Shown here piece by piece: positions 9,229 to 19,134 of a stretch of DNA of 46,085 bases. The stretch is from Deltaproteobacteria bacterium (lineage in GTDB: Bacteria > Desulfobacterota > GWC2-55-46 > DRQE01): the NCBI GenBank assembly GCA_015492245.1, contig WGFM01000020.1:1-46085 (forward strand), written 5' to 3'. A model generated the notes under the pieces. That model saw only the letters and a list, made by a program, of their open reading frames with translations, had not been told where the DNA came from and ran no database searches. The first letter of the stretch is position 1. Each line of letters begins with the position of its first letter. A program made the translations under genes and the position numbers.

Positions 9229-9899
9229 ACCATGTGGGATGGCTCAGGGGTGTGCTGACAAGAAACCTGGGGCTTAAGTTTCTCGCCCTTGCCTTTTCCA
9301 CGGCGTTGTGGTTTCTTGTAGTAGGTGAGAAGGTCTCAGAGATGGGCCTGCTCGTGCCCCTGAGGTTCAAGGGCATACCACAGGACATGGTGGTGGTAAG
9401 GAGTTCTCCAGAGGATATAGAGGTGATAGTTGCAGGGCCAAAGATGTTTATAAACAACCTGTCCCCTTCAGAGATAAAGCTTGCAATGGATCTGAGTGGT
9501 GCAAAGGAGGGCATGAACAAATACAGGGTGTCTACGCAGGATATAAGGGTGTCAGGTGGGGTGGAGGTGGTGAGGGTAAGACCCCAGGCGGTCTACATAG
9601 AGCTCGAAAGGCTCGTTACGGTGGCACTGCCTGTTAAGGCAAGGCTTGAGGGCAGTCCCCCTCGGGGGGTGCACATGGAGGCTGTAACGGTGGAGCCAGA
9701 GGTGGTGCAGGTTAGGGGTCTGAAGAAGGATATGAAAAGGCTGAAAGAGGTCTACACAAGGGGGATCGATGTATCGAAAATAACGGTTGCAACATCGATA
9801 CCTGTTATGATAGAGCCGGCAGAGAGTGCCATAAGAGAGGTTAAGCCAGATATAGTTGTGGTTCACATAAAAGTAAGAAAGGATGAGGAGACAAGATGA
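9225..9899 (+). CDS. cdaR: CdaA regulator, YbbR-domain protein
   Basis: This 224-residue protein has one N-terminal membrane helix (about 16-34, [20 protein letters not shown]) followed by about two YbbR-type beta-rich domains facing outward. In Firmicutes CdaR binds CdaA and tunes c-di-AMP synthesis. Those proteins usually carry four YbbR repeats, so this is a short form. The start is a GTG (9225) overlapping the cdaA stop by four bases, and the stop overlaps the glmM ATG in the same way. The function follows from the domain and gene order. Confidence 0.88.
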   Translation: MNHVGWLRGVLTRNLGLKFLALAFSTALWFLVVGEKVSEMGLLVPLRFKGIPQDMVVVRSSPEDIEVIVAGPKMFINNLSPSEIKLAMDLSGAKEGMNKYRVSTQDIRVSGGVEVVRVRPQAVYIELERLVTVALPVKARLEGSPPRGVHMEAVTVEPEVVQVRGLKKDMKRLKEVYTRGIDVSKITVATSIPVMIEPAESAIREVKPDIVVVHIKVRKDEETR

Positions 9900-11257
9900 A
9901 CAACACGAAGAGGCTCTTTGGAACCGACGGTATAAGGGGGGTGGCAAATGTTGAACCCATGACGGCCGATACCACCCTGAGGCTCGGCCGTGCGATAGCC
10001 CATATATTCAAGAAAGAGCCCAGGAGACACCGTATCCTCATAGGAAAGGACACCCGTCTCTCCGGCTATATATTCGAGTATGCCCTTACCGCCGGTATAT
10101 GCTCGATGGGTGTGGATGTGCTCCTTGCAGGGCCCATACCAACACCTGCCATAGCCTTTCTTACCTCCAGCATGAGGGCAGATGCAGGGGTGGTAATATC
10201 GGCCTCGCATAATCCCTACCAGGACAACGGGATAAAGCTGTTCTCAAGTGATGGGTTCAAACTGCCCGATGAACTTGAGTTCGAGATAGAGGGGTTCGTC
10301 CTCGATGAGGATGGAAAGCCGGAACTGAGGCCTTCTGCAGAGGAGGTGGGCAAGGCCTACAGGATAGACGATGCCGTTGGCAGGTATGTGGTCTTTGTGA
10401 AGAATGCCTTTCCAGGGGAGTTGAGCCTCGATGGTGTCAGGATAGTGGTAGATTGTGCCAATGGTGCCACCTACAGGGCGGCCCCTGAGGCCTTCTACGA
10501 GCTCGGTGCATCGGTGGTCTCCATCGGGGTAAGCCCCGATGGGGTTAATATAAACAGGGGCTGTGGCTCCCTCCATCCTGAAGGACTTGCAGAAGAGGTG
10601 CTCAAACAGAAGGCACACATAGGTATTGCCTTCGATGGCGATGGCGACAGGTGCATACTTGTGGACGAACAGGGTAATATGGTAGACGGAGACCACATAC
10701 TTGCAATATGTGCCACGACGATGCTGAAAGAGGGAACCCTCAAGAACAACACGGTGGTTGCCACGATAATGAGTAACACAGGGCTCGATGAGGCGGTGGA
10801 GCAGGCAGGCGGAAGGGTTGTAAGAACACAGGTTGGCGATAGATATGTGGTGGAAGAGATGCTCCGCGGCGGATACAACCTTGGTGGGGAACAGTCAGGC
10901 CACATAGTGTTCTTCGACCACACCACAACAGGGGATGGCATAATAACGGCGATGCAGGTGCTCTCAACCATGATAAAGGAAGGAAGGTCCCTTTCAGAGC
11001 TTGCAGCTATAATGAAAGACTATCCACAGGTATTGCTCAATGTGAGGGTAAGAGAGAAAAGGCCACTGGATAGACTGCCCCTGGTTATAGAGACTCTGGA
11101 GGATGTAAAGAAGAGTCTTGGCAGAAGGGGAAGGGTGTTCGTAAGATACTCTGGCACAGAGCCTGTTGCAAGGGTTACTGTTGAAGGAGAAGACGAGGAT
11201 GTTATAAAAGGACTTGCACAAAGGCTTGCAGATGTTATAAAAAAAGAGCTTGGTTGA
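9896..11257 (+). CDS. glmM: Phosphoglucosamine mutase
   Basis: GlmM converts glucosamine-6-phosphate to glucosamine-1-phosphate, a step towards UDP-GlcNAc for peptidoglycan and LPS. The 453 residues are full length. The phosphoserine loop is ISASHNP with Ser104. The metal loop is DGDGDR (247-252). The sugar loop GEQSGH and the phosphate-binding end RYSGTEP are present. The ATG overlaps the cdaR stop. A 27-base gap with a GAGAGGAGAG stretch separates it from pdxJ. Confidence 0.96.
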   Translation: MNNTKRLFGTDGIRGVANVEPMTADTTLRLGRAIAHIFKKEPRRHRILIGKDTRLSGYIFEYALTAGICSMGVDVLLAGPIPTPAIAFLTSSMRADAGVVISASHNPYQDNGIKLFSSDGFKLPDELEFEIEGFVLDEDGKPELRPSAEEVGKAYRIDDAVGRYVVFVKNAFPGELSLDGVRIVVDCANGATYRAAPEAFYELGASVVSIGVSPDGVNINRGCGSLHPEGLAEEVLKQKAHIGIAFDGDGDRCILVDEQGNMVDGDHILAICATTMLKEGTLKNNTVVATIMSNTGLDEAVEQAGGRVVRTQVGDRYVVEEMLRGGYNLGGEQSGHIVFFDHTTTGDGIITAMQVLSTMIKEGRSLSELAAIMKDYPQVLLNVRVREKRPLDRLPLVIETLEDVKKSLGRRGRVFVRYSGTEPVARVTVEGEDEDVIKGLAQRLADVIKKELG

Positions 11258-11284
11258 ACTAAGAACAAGGGGTGAGAGGAGAGT

Positions 11285-12007
11285 ATGGCAAGACTTACAG
11301 TAAATGTAGACCATGTTGCCACCCTGAGACAGGCAAGGCTTGCAAGAGAGCCTGACCCTGTGGAGGCAGCCCTTATTGCAGAACACGCAGGGGCCGATGG
11401 TATAACGGTGCACCTGAGGGAAGACCGCCGCCACATCCAGGACAGAGACCTTATACTCCTGCGGAAACTTGTCAAAACAAGGCTCAACCTTGAGATGGCA
11501 CCCACACAGGAGATGCTCTCTGTGGCACTGGATGTAAGGCCCCATATGGTAACCCTTGTGCCCGAAAAAAGGGAGGAGCTTACAACAGAGGGCGGGCTCG
11601 ATGTACGCACATACGGGGAGACACTGCGTGGCTATATTGCAACATTGAGGGATGCGGGCATACAGGTAAACCTCTTTATAGATGCCATGCCGGATATAGT
11701 AAAGATGTGCCACAGGATAGGGGCAGATGGTGTGGAGGTACACACCGGTCCCTATGCAGAGGCAACAGCAGATGGAGAAAGAAGGGCAGAGCTTAAGAAA
11801 CTCCATGACTGTGTAATACTTGCAAAGAGGCTGGGACTCAAGGTGCATGCAGGACACGGGCTGGACTACCACAACATAAAAGAGGTGGCAAGGATAAGGG
11901 AGATAGAGGAGTTTGCAATAGGGTTCAGTATAGTGGCAAGGAGTGTGTACGCCGGTATGGAACAGGCAGTAAGGGACATGATAAGGCTTATAAACACCAA
12001 AGAATGA
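11285..12007 (+). CDS. pdxJ: Pyridoxine 5'-phosphate synthase
   Basis: PdxJ closes the pyridoxine ring from 1-deoxyxylulose-5-phosphate and aminoacetone-3-phosphate in the DXP-dependent B6 route. The 240-residue protein begins LTVNVDHVATLRQAR and carries the GADGITVHLREDRRHI and HAGHGLDYHN motifs of the family. A strong AGAGGAGAG site precedes the ATG. The stop overlaps the acpS start. The pdxJ-acpS pairing is widespread in bacteria. Confidence 0.96.
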   Translation: MARLTVNVDHVATLRQARLAREPDPVEAALIAEHAGADGITVHLREDRRHIQDRDLILLRKLVKTRLNLEMAPTQEMLSVALDVRPHMVTLVPEKREELTTEGGLDVRTYGETLRGYIATLRDAGIQVNLFIDAMPDIVKMCHRIGADGVEVHTGPYAEATADGERRAELKKLHDCVILAKRLGLKVHAGHGLDYHNIKEVARIREIEEFAIGFSIVARSVYAGMEQAVRDMIRLINTKE

Positions 12008-12363
12008 TACATGGCGTTGGTATAGAGATAGTAAGTGTGGAGAAGTTCGAGAGGGCTGCCCGCAGATGGGGCAGAAGGCTCCTTGACAGGCTCTTCACCC
12101 CGGGCGAGCTTTCCTATTGCATGGACAGACGGGTGCCCGAAAGACACCTTGCAGCAAGGTTTGCAGCAAAGCTCAGCCTTTTCAAGGCACTGGGTAGACC
12201 CCTACCCTACAGGGATGTGGAGATAGATGTTACAGAGAAGGGTAGACCCATCGTGAGGCTCAAGAGAAAAGAGTCGGCTCTGTCCATACTGGTGAGTATC
12301 TCCCACGATGGAGGGTTTGCCCTGGCAGAGACCATTGTTATGGAAAGAAGGGAAGCCCGATGA
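12004..12363 (+). CDS. acpS: Holo-ACP synthase, with altered metal site
   Basis: AcpS moves 4'-phosphopantetheine from CoA to acyl carrier protein. The 119-residue protein has the family layout: GVGIEIV at the N-terminus, ARFAAKLSLFKALG in the middle and VSISHDGG near the end. Two Mg-binding positions differ from the family. The usual Asp8 is Glu8. The Glu after AAK (E57/58 in most members) is Leu57. The codons are unambiguous (AAG CTC AGC). The enzyme may bind metal differently or be impaired. Placement between pdxJ and nnrD, each with 4-base overlaps, supports the assignment. Confidence 0.88.
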   Translation: MIHGVGIEIVSVEKFERAARRWGRRLLDRLFTPGELSYCMDRRVPERHLAARFAAKLSLFKALGRPLPYRDVEIDVTEKGRPIVRLKRKESALSILVSISHDGGFALAETIVMERREAR

Positions 12364-13931
12364 AGCTCGTTAGTGCAGACCAGATGAAAAGACTCGACAG
12401 GATGACCATGAGAGAGTATGGCATAAAGGGGCTGATACTCATGGAGAATGCCGGTAGATCCCTGGCAGATGCTGTTAGAAGAGAACTCTCGTTGAGGCAG
12501 GCCGCAAGGATTGCCATAATCGCCGGTAAGGGCAACAACGGGGGAGATGGTTTTGTATGCGCAAGGCACCTTAAGAACCAGGGCTTCCATGTAACGGTGT
12601 TCAGCTTTGCAGAGCCAGAGGAGATAAAGGCAGATGCAGGTATAAACGCCAGAATATGGCAGAAGATGGGCGGAAGGATACGGAAGGTCTCAAGCGGGGC
12701 ACACATAGGGAAGGTGCTTGCAGAACTCAAGCACTCTGAAGTGGTGGTGGATGCCATCTTTGGCACAGGGCTCAGCAACCCTGTGAAGGGTATACACGCA
12801 GACATGATAGATACCATAAACCTGCTCTCAAGACCGGTTGTGGCCGTTGATGTGCCATCTGGTATAGACGCAACAACGGGAAGGGTGCTCGGAAGGGCTG
12901 TGAGGGCAAGGCTGACCGTTACCATGGGGCTGCCCAAGCTGGGGCTCTTTCTCTACCCTGGAAGAGAATATGCAGGAAGGGTTGAGGTGGCAGACATAGG
13001 CATGCCGGAAAATGTGCTGCGGGCAGACAACATAAAGACCTACCTTGTGGATGATGACATGGTAAGGGTGATGTTCAGGCCCAGACCTCCTGACAGCCAC
13101 AAGGGAACCTTCGGGCATGTGCTCGTTGTGGGAGGCTCGCCCGGAAAGACAGGGGCTGCCTGTATGGGCAGCATGGGCGCACTGCGCGCTGGTGCAGGCC
13201 TCGTAACAGTGGCCGTGCCACAGTCCCTCCACGGGATAATGGAGGCCAAGACAACTGAGGTTATGACACACCCACTGCCAGAGGATGCACCAGGGGTGGT
13301 GGGCAAAAAGGCCATAGATGAGATGGAAAGACTCTGCCAGGGAAAGAGTGTGATGCTTGTGGGACCAGGGCTCGGGACAGACGAAAGAACAGCCCTTTTT
13401 GTGGAGGCAGCGCTTAAGCTTGCAAGAGAAGGAAGGATGAAGATAGTTATAGATGCAGATGGACTGAATCTTCTGGCAAGTATCTTTGGAAAGACAAGAA
13501 GATGCAGGGAAGACGGGGCAGAGGCGGTGCTCACACCACATCCAGGTGAGATGGCAAGGCTCGTGGGGGTGGATACAGATACGATCCAGCAGGATCGCCC
13601 GGGGTGGGCAAGAAAACTTTCAGATAAGACGGGCTGTGTGGTGGTGCTCAAAGGGGCATCAACCATTATTGCAGGTGATGGAGGCTTCTTCATAAACCCC
13701 ACTGGCAACCCGGCCCTTGCAACGGCAGGCACGGGGGATGTGCTCTCAGGGATGATAGCAGGTCTCATCTCCCAGGGAATGAGACCCATTCAGGCAGCAG
13801 TGGCAGGAGTATACATACAGGGTATATGTGCAGACAGGTTCCTCGAACTCTATGGCGATAGAGCCCTGGTAGCAACAGACCTCCTCAAAGAGATGCCATG
13901 GGTTATAAACTCCTTCGTAGAGAGAGATTGA
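12360..13931 (+). CDS. nnrD: Bifunctional NAD(P)HX epimerase/dehydratase
   Basis: This enzyme repairs hydrated NADH and NADPH. The 523 residues hold two domains. The N-terminal YjeF epimerase domain (about 1-215) has GKGNNGGDGFVCARHL. The C-terminal ribokinase-like dehydratase (about 230-520) has GPGLGTD, the TPHPGEMARL motif and the catalytic-end motif NPALATAGTGDVLSG. The start overlaps the acpS stop. The 3' end overlaps tsaE, as in many bacteria where nnrD-tsaE are adjacent. Confidence 0.95.
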   Translation: MKLVSADQMKRLDRMTMREYGIKGLILMENAGRSLADAVRRELSLRQAARIAIIAGKGNNGGDGFVCARHLKNQGFHVTVFSFAEPEEIKADAGINARIWQKMGGRIRKVSSGAHIGKVLAELKHSEVVVDAIFGTGLSNPVKGIHADMIDTINLLSRPVVAVDVPSGIDATTGRVLGRAVRARLTVTMGLPKLGLFLYPGREYAGRVEVADIGMPENVLRADNIKTYLVDDDMVRVMFRPRPPDSHKGTFGHVLVVGGSPGKTGAACMGSMGALRAGAGLVTVAVPQSLHGIMEAKTTEVMTHPLPEDAPGVVGKKAIDEMERLCQGKSVMLVGPGLGTDERTALFVEAALKLAREGRMKIVIDADGLNLLASIFGKTRRCREDGAEAVLTPHPGEMARLVGVDTDTIQQDRPGWARKLSDKTGCVVVLKGASTIIAGDGGFFINPTGNPALATAGTGDVLSGMIAGLISQGMRPIQAAVAGVYIQGICADRFLELYGDRALVATDLLKEMPWVINSFVERD

Positions 13932-14365
13932 AAAGACCAGGGCATAAAACACTATACACAGAGTCCGAGCAGGAGACAGAACGGCTGGGTGAAAGACTTG
14001 CCAGAGGGTTGAAGAAGGGCTCTGTGGTGGCACTCTCGGGAGAGCTTGGTGCTGGCAAGACAACCCTTGTAAGAGGCATGGCAAGGGGGCTTGCCATAGA
14101 GGGGTATGTGAAGAGCCCAAGCTTCACCATAGTGCACATATACAGTGGTGGAAGGTTGCCCCTCTACCATATAGACCTCTATAGAATCGCCCCGGAAGAG
14201 TTGAATACCTTCGAGCTGGAAGAATATGTGTGGTCAGAGGGGGTCTGTGTGATAGAATGGGCAGAAAAGATAAGACATATACTGCCAGAAGATACCATAT
14301 ACATAAACATCACACATGAGGGAGAGAACAGAAGAAAGATAGAAATGGAGGGTTTTGAGAGATGA
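13898..14365 (+). CDS. tsaE: tRNA threonylcarbamoyladenosine synthesis ATPase TsaE
   Basis: TsaE is the ATPase of the TsaBDE complex that makes t6A37 in ANN-decoding tRNAs. The product has Walker A GELGAGKTTLVRG, then the SPSFTIVHIY and HIDLYR motifs and EWAEKI, all typical of TsaE. The ATG at 13898 gives 155 residues and overlaps nnrD by 34 bases. A TTG at 13928, overlapping the nnrD stop by TTGA, would give 145 residues and fits the 4-base overlaps of this operon, so the start is uncertain. The stop overlaps the lpd ATG. Confidence 0.92.
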   Translation: MGYKLLRRERLKRPGHKTLYTESEQETERLGERLARGLKKGSVVALSGELGAGKTTLVRGMARGLAIEGYVKSPSFTIVHIYSGGRLPLYHIDLYRIAPEELNTFELEEYVWSEGVCVIEWAEKIRHILPEDTIYINITHEGENRRKIEMEGFER

Positions 14366-15762
14366 AAGAGTTCGACCTTGTTGTTGTAGGTGGTGGACCG
14401 GGTGGCTACACCGCTGCCATAAGGGCTGCGCAGAAGGGGGCGAAAGTCGGGCTTGTGGAGAAAGACAGGGTTGGTGGAACATGTCTCAACAGGGGCTGTA
14501 TACCCACAAAGGCACTCTATTACTCGGCAAAGAACCTTCTTACGATAAAAAAGGCAGAAAGGTTCGGTATAACGATAACAGGGGTTGAATTCCATATATC
14601 AGAGGCGGTAAGGAGAAAGAACGATGTGGTTGCAAGGCTCGTCGGAGGTATAGAGCAGCTGCTCAAGGCAAACCGTATAGAGCTTATAAGGGGTGCCGGC
14701 TCGATAGAGGCCAAGGGAAAGGTAAAGGTGGAAAGCGCTGATGGCACAGTTGAGCTGGTAGGGGCAGGGTCTATCATAATAGCCACAGGCTCAGAGCCAG
14801 CTCTTATACCCATGTTCAACATGGATGGCATAAATGTTATAACCTCTACCGAGGCACTGGACCTTACGAGGGTGCCAGAGAGCCTGCTCATAATAGGCGG
14901 TGGGGTCATGGGTTGTGAATTCGCAAATATATTCTCTGCCTTCGGCAGCTCAGTTAAAATAGTGGAGATACTGCCCCGTATACTCTCAACAGAGGACCCG
15001 CAGGTGGTAAGGGTCGTGGAGAGGACATTCAAAAAGAGGGGTGTGGGGGTATTTACGGGCACAGGCGTTGAAGAGATAGATGTAGTGGAGGAGGGAAGGG
15101 TGGAAACCCGCCTTACAGACGGCAGCACCCTGACCACAGAGAAGGTGCTCGTTACCATAGGTAGAAGTTTCAACTCCTCTGGCATAGGACTTGAGGATGC
15201 GGGTGTGAGGACGGATGATAAGGGAAGGATAGAGGTCAACCCAGGGATGGAGACCAGTGCTCGGGGCATATACGCAATAGGTGATGTTACAGGTGGAATG
15301 CTCCTTGCCCATGTGGCAGCAAAGGAAGGAATTGTGGCAGTAGAGAACGCACTGGGTGGAACAGAAGAGATGGACTATTCTGTAATACCTGCGGGTATAT
15401 TCACAGAGCCAGAGATTGCAAGCGTGGGCATGAGGGAGAAGGAGGCAAAGGAGCAGGAGATGGAGGTAAAGGTTGGAAGATTCCCCTATGCAGCAAGTGG
15501 CAAGGCACTCACAATGGATGAGCCCGATGGGTTCGTCCAGATAGTGGCAGATGCCACATCCGACAGGGTGCTCGGGGCGACCATAGTGGGCACCCATGCA
15601 ACTGACCTCATAGGAGAGGTCGCGGTGGCCATGAGACAGGGTGCAAAGGCCACGGATATTGCAGATACGGTACACGCACATCCCACCCTGCCAGAGCTCG
15701 TTATGGAGGCAGCAGAGGATGTGCACGGGATGGCCATACACAAGGCAGGAAGGAGGAAGTAA
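14362..15762 (+). CDS. lpd: Dihydrolipoyl dehydrogenase
   Basis: This flavoprotein reoxidises dihydrolipoamide in 2-oxoacid dehydrogenase or glycine cleavage complexes. Its 466 residues show the FAD motif VVVGGGPGGYTAA, the redox disulfide GGTCLNRGCIPTK (Cys41, Cys46), the NAD motif IIGGGVMGCEFA and the C-terminal His-Glu dyad in HAHPTLPE. It overlaps tsaE by ATGA. No genes for a lipoyl-bearing complex occur in the window, so its partner complex cannot be told from context. Confidence 0.94.
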   Translation: MKEFDLVVVGGGPGGYTAAIRAAQKGAKVGLVEKDRVGGTCLNRGCIPTKALYYSAKNLLTIKKAERFGITITGVEFHISEAVRRKNDVVARLVGGIEQLLKANRIELIRGAGSIEAKGKVKVESADGTVELVGAGSIIIATGSEPALIPMFNMDGINVITSTEALDLTRVPESLLIIGGGVMGCEFANIFSAFGSSVKIVEILPRILSTEDPQVVRVVERTFKKRGVGVFTGTGVEEIDVVEEGRVETRLTDGSTLTTEKVLVTIGRSFNSSGIGLEDAGVRTDDKGRIEVNPGMETSARGIYAIGDVTGGMLLAHVAAKEGIVAVENALGGTEEMDYSVIPAGIFTEPEIASVGMREKEAKEQEMEVKVGRFPYAASGKALTMDEPDGFVQIVADATSDRVLGATIVGTHATDLIGEVAVAMRQGAKATDIADTVHAHPTLPELVMEAAEDVHGMAIHKAGRRK

Positions 15763-15771
15763 AAGAGGAAA

Positions 15772-17007
15772 GTGGCCCTCATAGTGCAGAAATATGGAGG
15801 AACCAGTGTGGGTTCCATAGAGCGCATAAAGAATGTGGCAAAAAGTGTCATAAAGGCACGCACCGGTGGAAAGGAGCTTGTCGTGGTGGTATCCGCGATG
15901 GCCGGTGAGACAGACCGCCTCATAGGACTTGTAAAGGAAATAACCTGTGAGCCTTCACCACGAGAATACGACATGGTGGTGGCAGCAGGAGAGCAGGTGA
16001 GCGCAGGACTTCTTGCAATAACACTCAGCAGTATGGGATGCAGGGCAAAGGCACTGCTTTCTTACCAGATACCCATAATTACAGATTCGAGACACACCGC
16101 TGCAAGGATAGAGAAGATAAACACAGAGAGGATAGGAAGGGAGATTGAAAAGGGCTATGTGGTGGTTGTGGCAGGCTTCCAGGGTGTGGACAGAGAGGGC
16201 AACATAACCACCCTGGGCAGAGGTGGCTCCGATACATCTGCTGTGGCACTGGCCTCAGCCCTTGGGGCAGAACTCTGTGAGATATATACCGATGTGGATG
16301 GCATATACACCACAGACCCATCTGTACACGAGAAGGCACGCAAACTCAAGAAGATAAGCTATGACGAGATGCTCGAGATGGCAAGCCTTGGGGCAAGGGT
16401 GTTGCAGACAAGGTCCGTGGAGTTTGCAAAGAAATACAATGTAAGGTTACTCGTAAGGTCATCGTTCAGGGATGTGGAAGGAACCCTTGTATGCAAGGAG
16501 GATGAAGAGATGGAAAAGGTGATGGTTTCGGGTATAACATACAATAAGGACGAGGCAAAAATATCGGTGGTAAGGGTGCCGGACAAACCAGGCATCGCAG
16601 CCCGAATATTCAGACCCCTCACAGAAGAGGGCATAAATGTGGACATGATAGTGCAGAACATAAGCCACGATGGGTTTACAGACCTTACATTCACAGTATC
16701 CGAGAAGGACTTCGAAAGGGCGTTCGAGCTCGTAAAAAGGGTGGCAGAAGAGATAGGGGCAAAGGATGTGGAGGGAGATACCTCCATAGCGAAGGTCTCC
16801 ATAGTTGGTGCAGGCATGAGAAGCCACGCAGGTGTTGCAAGCCGTATGTTCGAGACCCTGGCAAAGGAGGGTATAAACATACAGATGATTTCAACCTCGG
16901 AGATAAAAATATCCTGCGTGGTGGATGTTAAATACACAGAGCTTGCCGTAAGGGTGCTGCACGATGCCTTCGGGCTTGAAGAAGAAGAGGTGAAAGAAGA
17001 GAGATGA
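15772..17007 (+). CDS. lysC: Aspartate kinase
   Basis: LysC phosphorylates aspartate at the head of the lysine, threonine and methionine pathway. The 411-residue protein starts with a GTG (15772) 5 bases after an AGAGG site and opens [13 protein letters not shown]. The kinase domain has [13 protein letters not shown] and [11 protein letters not shown]. The C-terminal 150 residues hold two ACT domains ([30 protein letters not shown]), which implies feedback control by an amino acid. The stop overlaps cimA by ATGA. Confidence 0.96.
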   Translation: MALIVQKYGGTSVGSIERIKNVAKSVIKARTGGKELVVVVSAMAGETDRLIGLVKEITCEPSPREYDMVVAAGEQVSAGLLAITLSSMGCRAKALLSYQIPIITDSRHTAARIEKINTERIGREIEKGYVVVVAGFQGVDREGNITTLGRGGSDTSAVALASALGAELCEIYTDVDGIYTTDPSVHEKARKLKKISYDEMLEMASLGARVLQTRSVEFAKKYNVRLLVRSSFRDVEGTLVCKEDEEMEKVMVSGITYNKDEAKISVVRVPDKPGIAARIFRPLTEEGINVDMIVQNISHDGFTDLTFTVSEKDFERAFELVKRVAEEIGAKDVEGDTSIAKVSIVGAGMRSHAGVASRMFETLAKEGINIQMISTSEIKISCVVDVKYTELAVRVLHDAFGLEEEEVKEER

Positions 17008-18611
17008 AAAACAAGAAAGAAGGGATGACAGTGGAGGTATACGACACAACCCTCAGAGACGGCACACAGGCAGAGGATGTAAGCTTCTCTGTTGAGGACA
17101 AGATAAGGATAGTAAGGGTCCTCGATGAGCTGGGCATACATTACATCGAAGGGGGCTGGCCGGGGAGCAACCCAAAGGATGTGGAGTTCTTCAGGGCCGT
17201 AAGAAAGGAGAGGCTTGAGCGTTCCACCGTGGTTGCCTTTGGCTCCACAAGGAGGGCAGGTAAAAGACCCGGTGAGGATGCAAACCTTAAGAGCCTCCTC
17301 AAGGTCGGAACCCCATGTGTAACCATATTCGGTAAGACCTGGAAGTTCCATGTATCGAGGGCATTGAGGGTTAGCCTCGAGGAAAACCTGGATATGATAT
17401 ACGATTCCGTAAGGTATCTCAAAAGAAGGGTGGACAGGGTCTTCTACGATGCCGAACATTTTTTCGACGGCTACAGGGACGACCCCGAGTATGCCCTCAA
17501 GACCCTCATGGCAGCCCATTCTGGTGGAGCAGACTGCCTGGTGCTGTGTGATACCAACGGGGGCACCCTGCCTTTCCATATAGCACAGGTGGTAAGAGAG
17601 GTAAGAGAGGCGATAGATGCACCCCTGGGGATACATGCCCACAATGACTCGGATACAGCCGTGGCAAACTCACTTGTGGCGGTAAGAGAGGGTGTGCGTC
17701 ATGTGCAGGGCACCATAAACGGCTTTGGTGAAAGATGTGGCAATGCTGATCTCTGTAGCATCATCCCGGCACTCAGGTTCAAGATGGGGCTCGATTGCAT
17801 ACCAGAGGAGAATATAAAGAGACTGAGAGAGACCTCGCGTTTCCTCTACGAGCTTGCAAACCTTCCTCACCAGAAACACCAGCCCTATGTGGGAGACAGC
17901 GCCTTTGCGCACAAGGGAGGGGTGCATGTGAGTGCGGTGCTCAAAAGCCCTGAGACCTACGAGCACATAAGACCCGAGCTTGTGGGAAATACCCAGAGGG
18001 TGCTGGTATCGGACCTTTCGGGTAGATCCAACATCCTGTATAAGGCACAACAATACGGGCTCAACCTCAAGAGCGATTCCCCCGTGGTAAGAAAGATACT
18101 CAAGGAGCTTAAAGAACTCGAGCACGAGGGGTTCCAGTACGAAGGAGCAGAGGCAAGCTTCGAGCTTCTCATACAGGAGGCACTCAAGAAGAGGGAGAAA
18201 TACTTCAAGCTCCATGGATTCCGTGTGATAGACGAGAAGAGAGAGGAGGGCAAGACCCCTTACTCAGAGGCAACCATAAAACTCGAGGTGGGCAGCGTTG
18301 TGGAACATACCGCTGCAGAGGGAAACGGGCCTGTGAACGCCCTCGACAAGGCATTGAGAAAGGCCCTCGAAAGGTTCTATCCGTCGCTTAGAGAGGTAAA
18401 GCTTCTGGACTTCAAGGTAAGGGTCATAGGCGGAAGAAAGGGGACCGCTGCGAGGGTGAGGGTGCTCGTCGAGTCAGGTGATGGCATAGATAAGTGGGGA
18501 ACCGTGGGTGTGTCGGAGAATGTGATAGAGGCGAGCTGGCAGGCACTGGTAGAAAGCATCGAGTACAAGCTATACAAGGACAAGAAAAGAAGAGATGAAA
18601 AAAAGGGTTAG
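17004..18611 (+). CDS. cimA: (R)-citramalate synthase
   Basis: CimA condenses acetyl-CoA and pyruvate to citramalate, giving isoleucine without threonine deaminase. The 535-residue length and the HMGL-like domain with [28 protein letters not shown] and [11 protein letters not shown]-like segments ([15 protein letters not shown]) match CimA. The C-terminal ~120 residues form the LeuA-type dimer/regulatory domain. The family also includes 2-isopropylmalate synthase and homocitrate synthase, but the long spacing and the lysC neighbour favour CimA. The ATG overlaps the lysC stop; an internal ATG at 17025 is an alternative. Confidence 0.93.
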   Translation: MKNKKEGMTVEVYDTTLRDGTQAEDVSFSVEDKIRIVRVLDELGIHYIEGGWPGSNPKDVEFFRAVRKERLERSTVVAFGSTRRAGKRPGEDANLKSLLKVGTPCVTIFGKTWKFHVSRALRVSLEENLDMIYDSVRYLKRRVDRVFYDAEHFFDGYRDDPEYALKTLMAAHSGGADCLVLCDTNGGTLPFHIAQVVREVREAIDAPLGIHAHNDSDTAVANSLVAVREGVRHVQGTINGFGERCGNADLCSIIPALRFKMGLDCIPEENIKRLRETSRFLYELANLPHQKHQPYVGDSAFAHKGGVHVSAVLKSPETYEHIRPELVGNTQRVLVSDLSGRSNILYKAQQYGLNLKSDSPVVRKILKELKELEHEGFQYEGAEASFELLIQEALKKREKYFKLHGFRVIDEKREEGKTPYSEATIKLEVGSVVEHTAAEGNGPVNALDKALRKALERFYPSLREVKLLDFKVRVIGGRKGTAARVRVLVESGDGIDKWGTVGVSENVIEASWQALVESIEYKLYKDKKRRDEKKG

Positions 18612-18786
18612 CTCTGCCACAGAAGAGATGGCCTTACTTGTTCTGGCACTCCTCTTGCTCATGGCCTTTCTGTGGCAGAACCATCATATCCTCTACGACA
18701 ACAATATCCAGGCAAACCTCAAGGTAGAGAGCCTGGAACAGACCACAGAAGATGTTGCCATGGGAGAGGCAGCTGCAAGAGACTGA
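18595..18786 (+). CDS. Small single-pass membrane protein, unknown
   Basis: The frame encodes 63 residues: a short basic N-terminus, one strongly hydrophobic helix (about residues 13-28, rich in Leu, Met and Ala) and a polar, acidic tail with heptad-like Leu/Val. It starts 17 bases inside the cimA 3' end behind an AAGAAGAG-type site and ends 24 bases before the first ATPase gene. I do not recognise a family. The position suggests co-transcription with the ATPase, so it could be an assembly or accessory peptide, but this is inference. It could also be a chance frame. Confidence 0.5.
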   Translation: MKKRVSSATEEMALLVLALLLLMAFLWQNHHILYDNNIQANLKVESLEQTTEDVAMGEAAARD

Positions 18787-18810
18787 CAGGGAGTCATTGA
18801 GGACGGTGTC

Positions 18811-19134
18811 ATGGCAGAGGACATAATAGAGATACTCAAGAAGAAGGAAGAAGAGGTCGAGGCCCTTCTGGAGGAGGCCAGAGGAGAGGCCGAAAGGATA
18901 AAAAAAGAGGCCGTGGCGATGGCAGAAAGACTTAAAGAAGAGGAACTCAGGAGGGCAGAAGAGGAGATAGAACGGATGAAGAAAGGGCTCGAAGAAGCTG
19001 TAAAGAAAAGGACGGAAGACATGATGGCGGCTGCAAAAAAGGAGAAAGAAGAGCTTGTAGGATACGCAGAAAGAGGCAAGGAGGAAGCCATAGGGAAGGT
19101 AATAGAGATGCTTCTGCCGGAGAAGGACAGGTGA
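18811..19134 (+). CDS. V/A-type ATPase peripheral stalk subunit (G/H)
   Basis: The product is 107 residues and almost entirely charged coiled coil (Glu, Lys, Arg, Ala heptads over residues 5-100), the shape of the G/H subunit that pairs with subunit E in the peripheral stalk. It is the first ATPase gene, directly before subunit I, where the stalk gene usually lies in archaeal and bacterial V/A operons. Sequence similarity in such coiled coils is weak, so the call rests on composition, length and position. Its stop overlaps the GTG start of subunit I. Confidence 0.85.
   Translation: MAEDIIEILKKKEEEVEALLEEARGEAERIKKEAVAMAERLKEEELRRAEEEIERMKKGLEEAVKKRTEDMMAAAKKEKEELVGYAERGKEEAIGKVIEMLLPEKDR

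Noticed and set aside
16359-17642. 427-residue minus-strand reading frame
   Set aside because: Antisense shadow of lysC and cimA, which have complete motifs.
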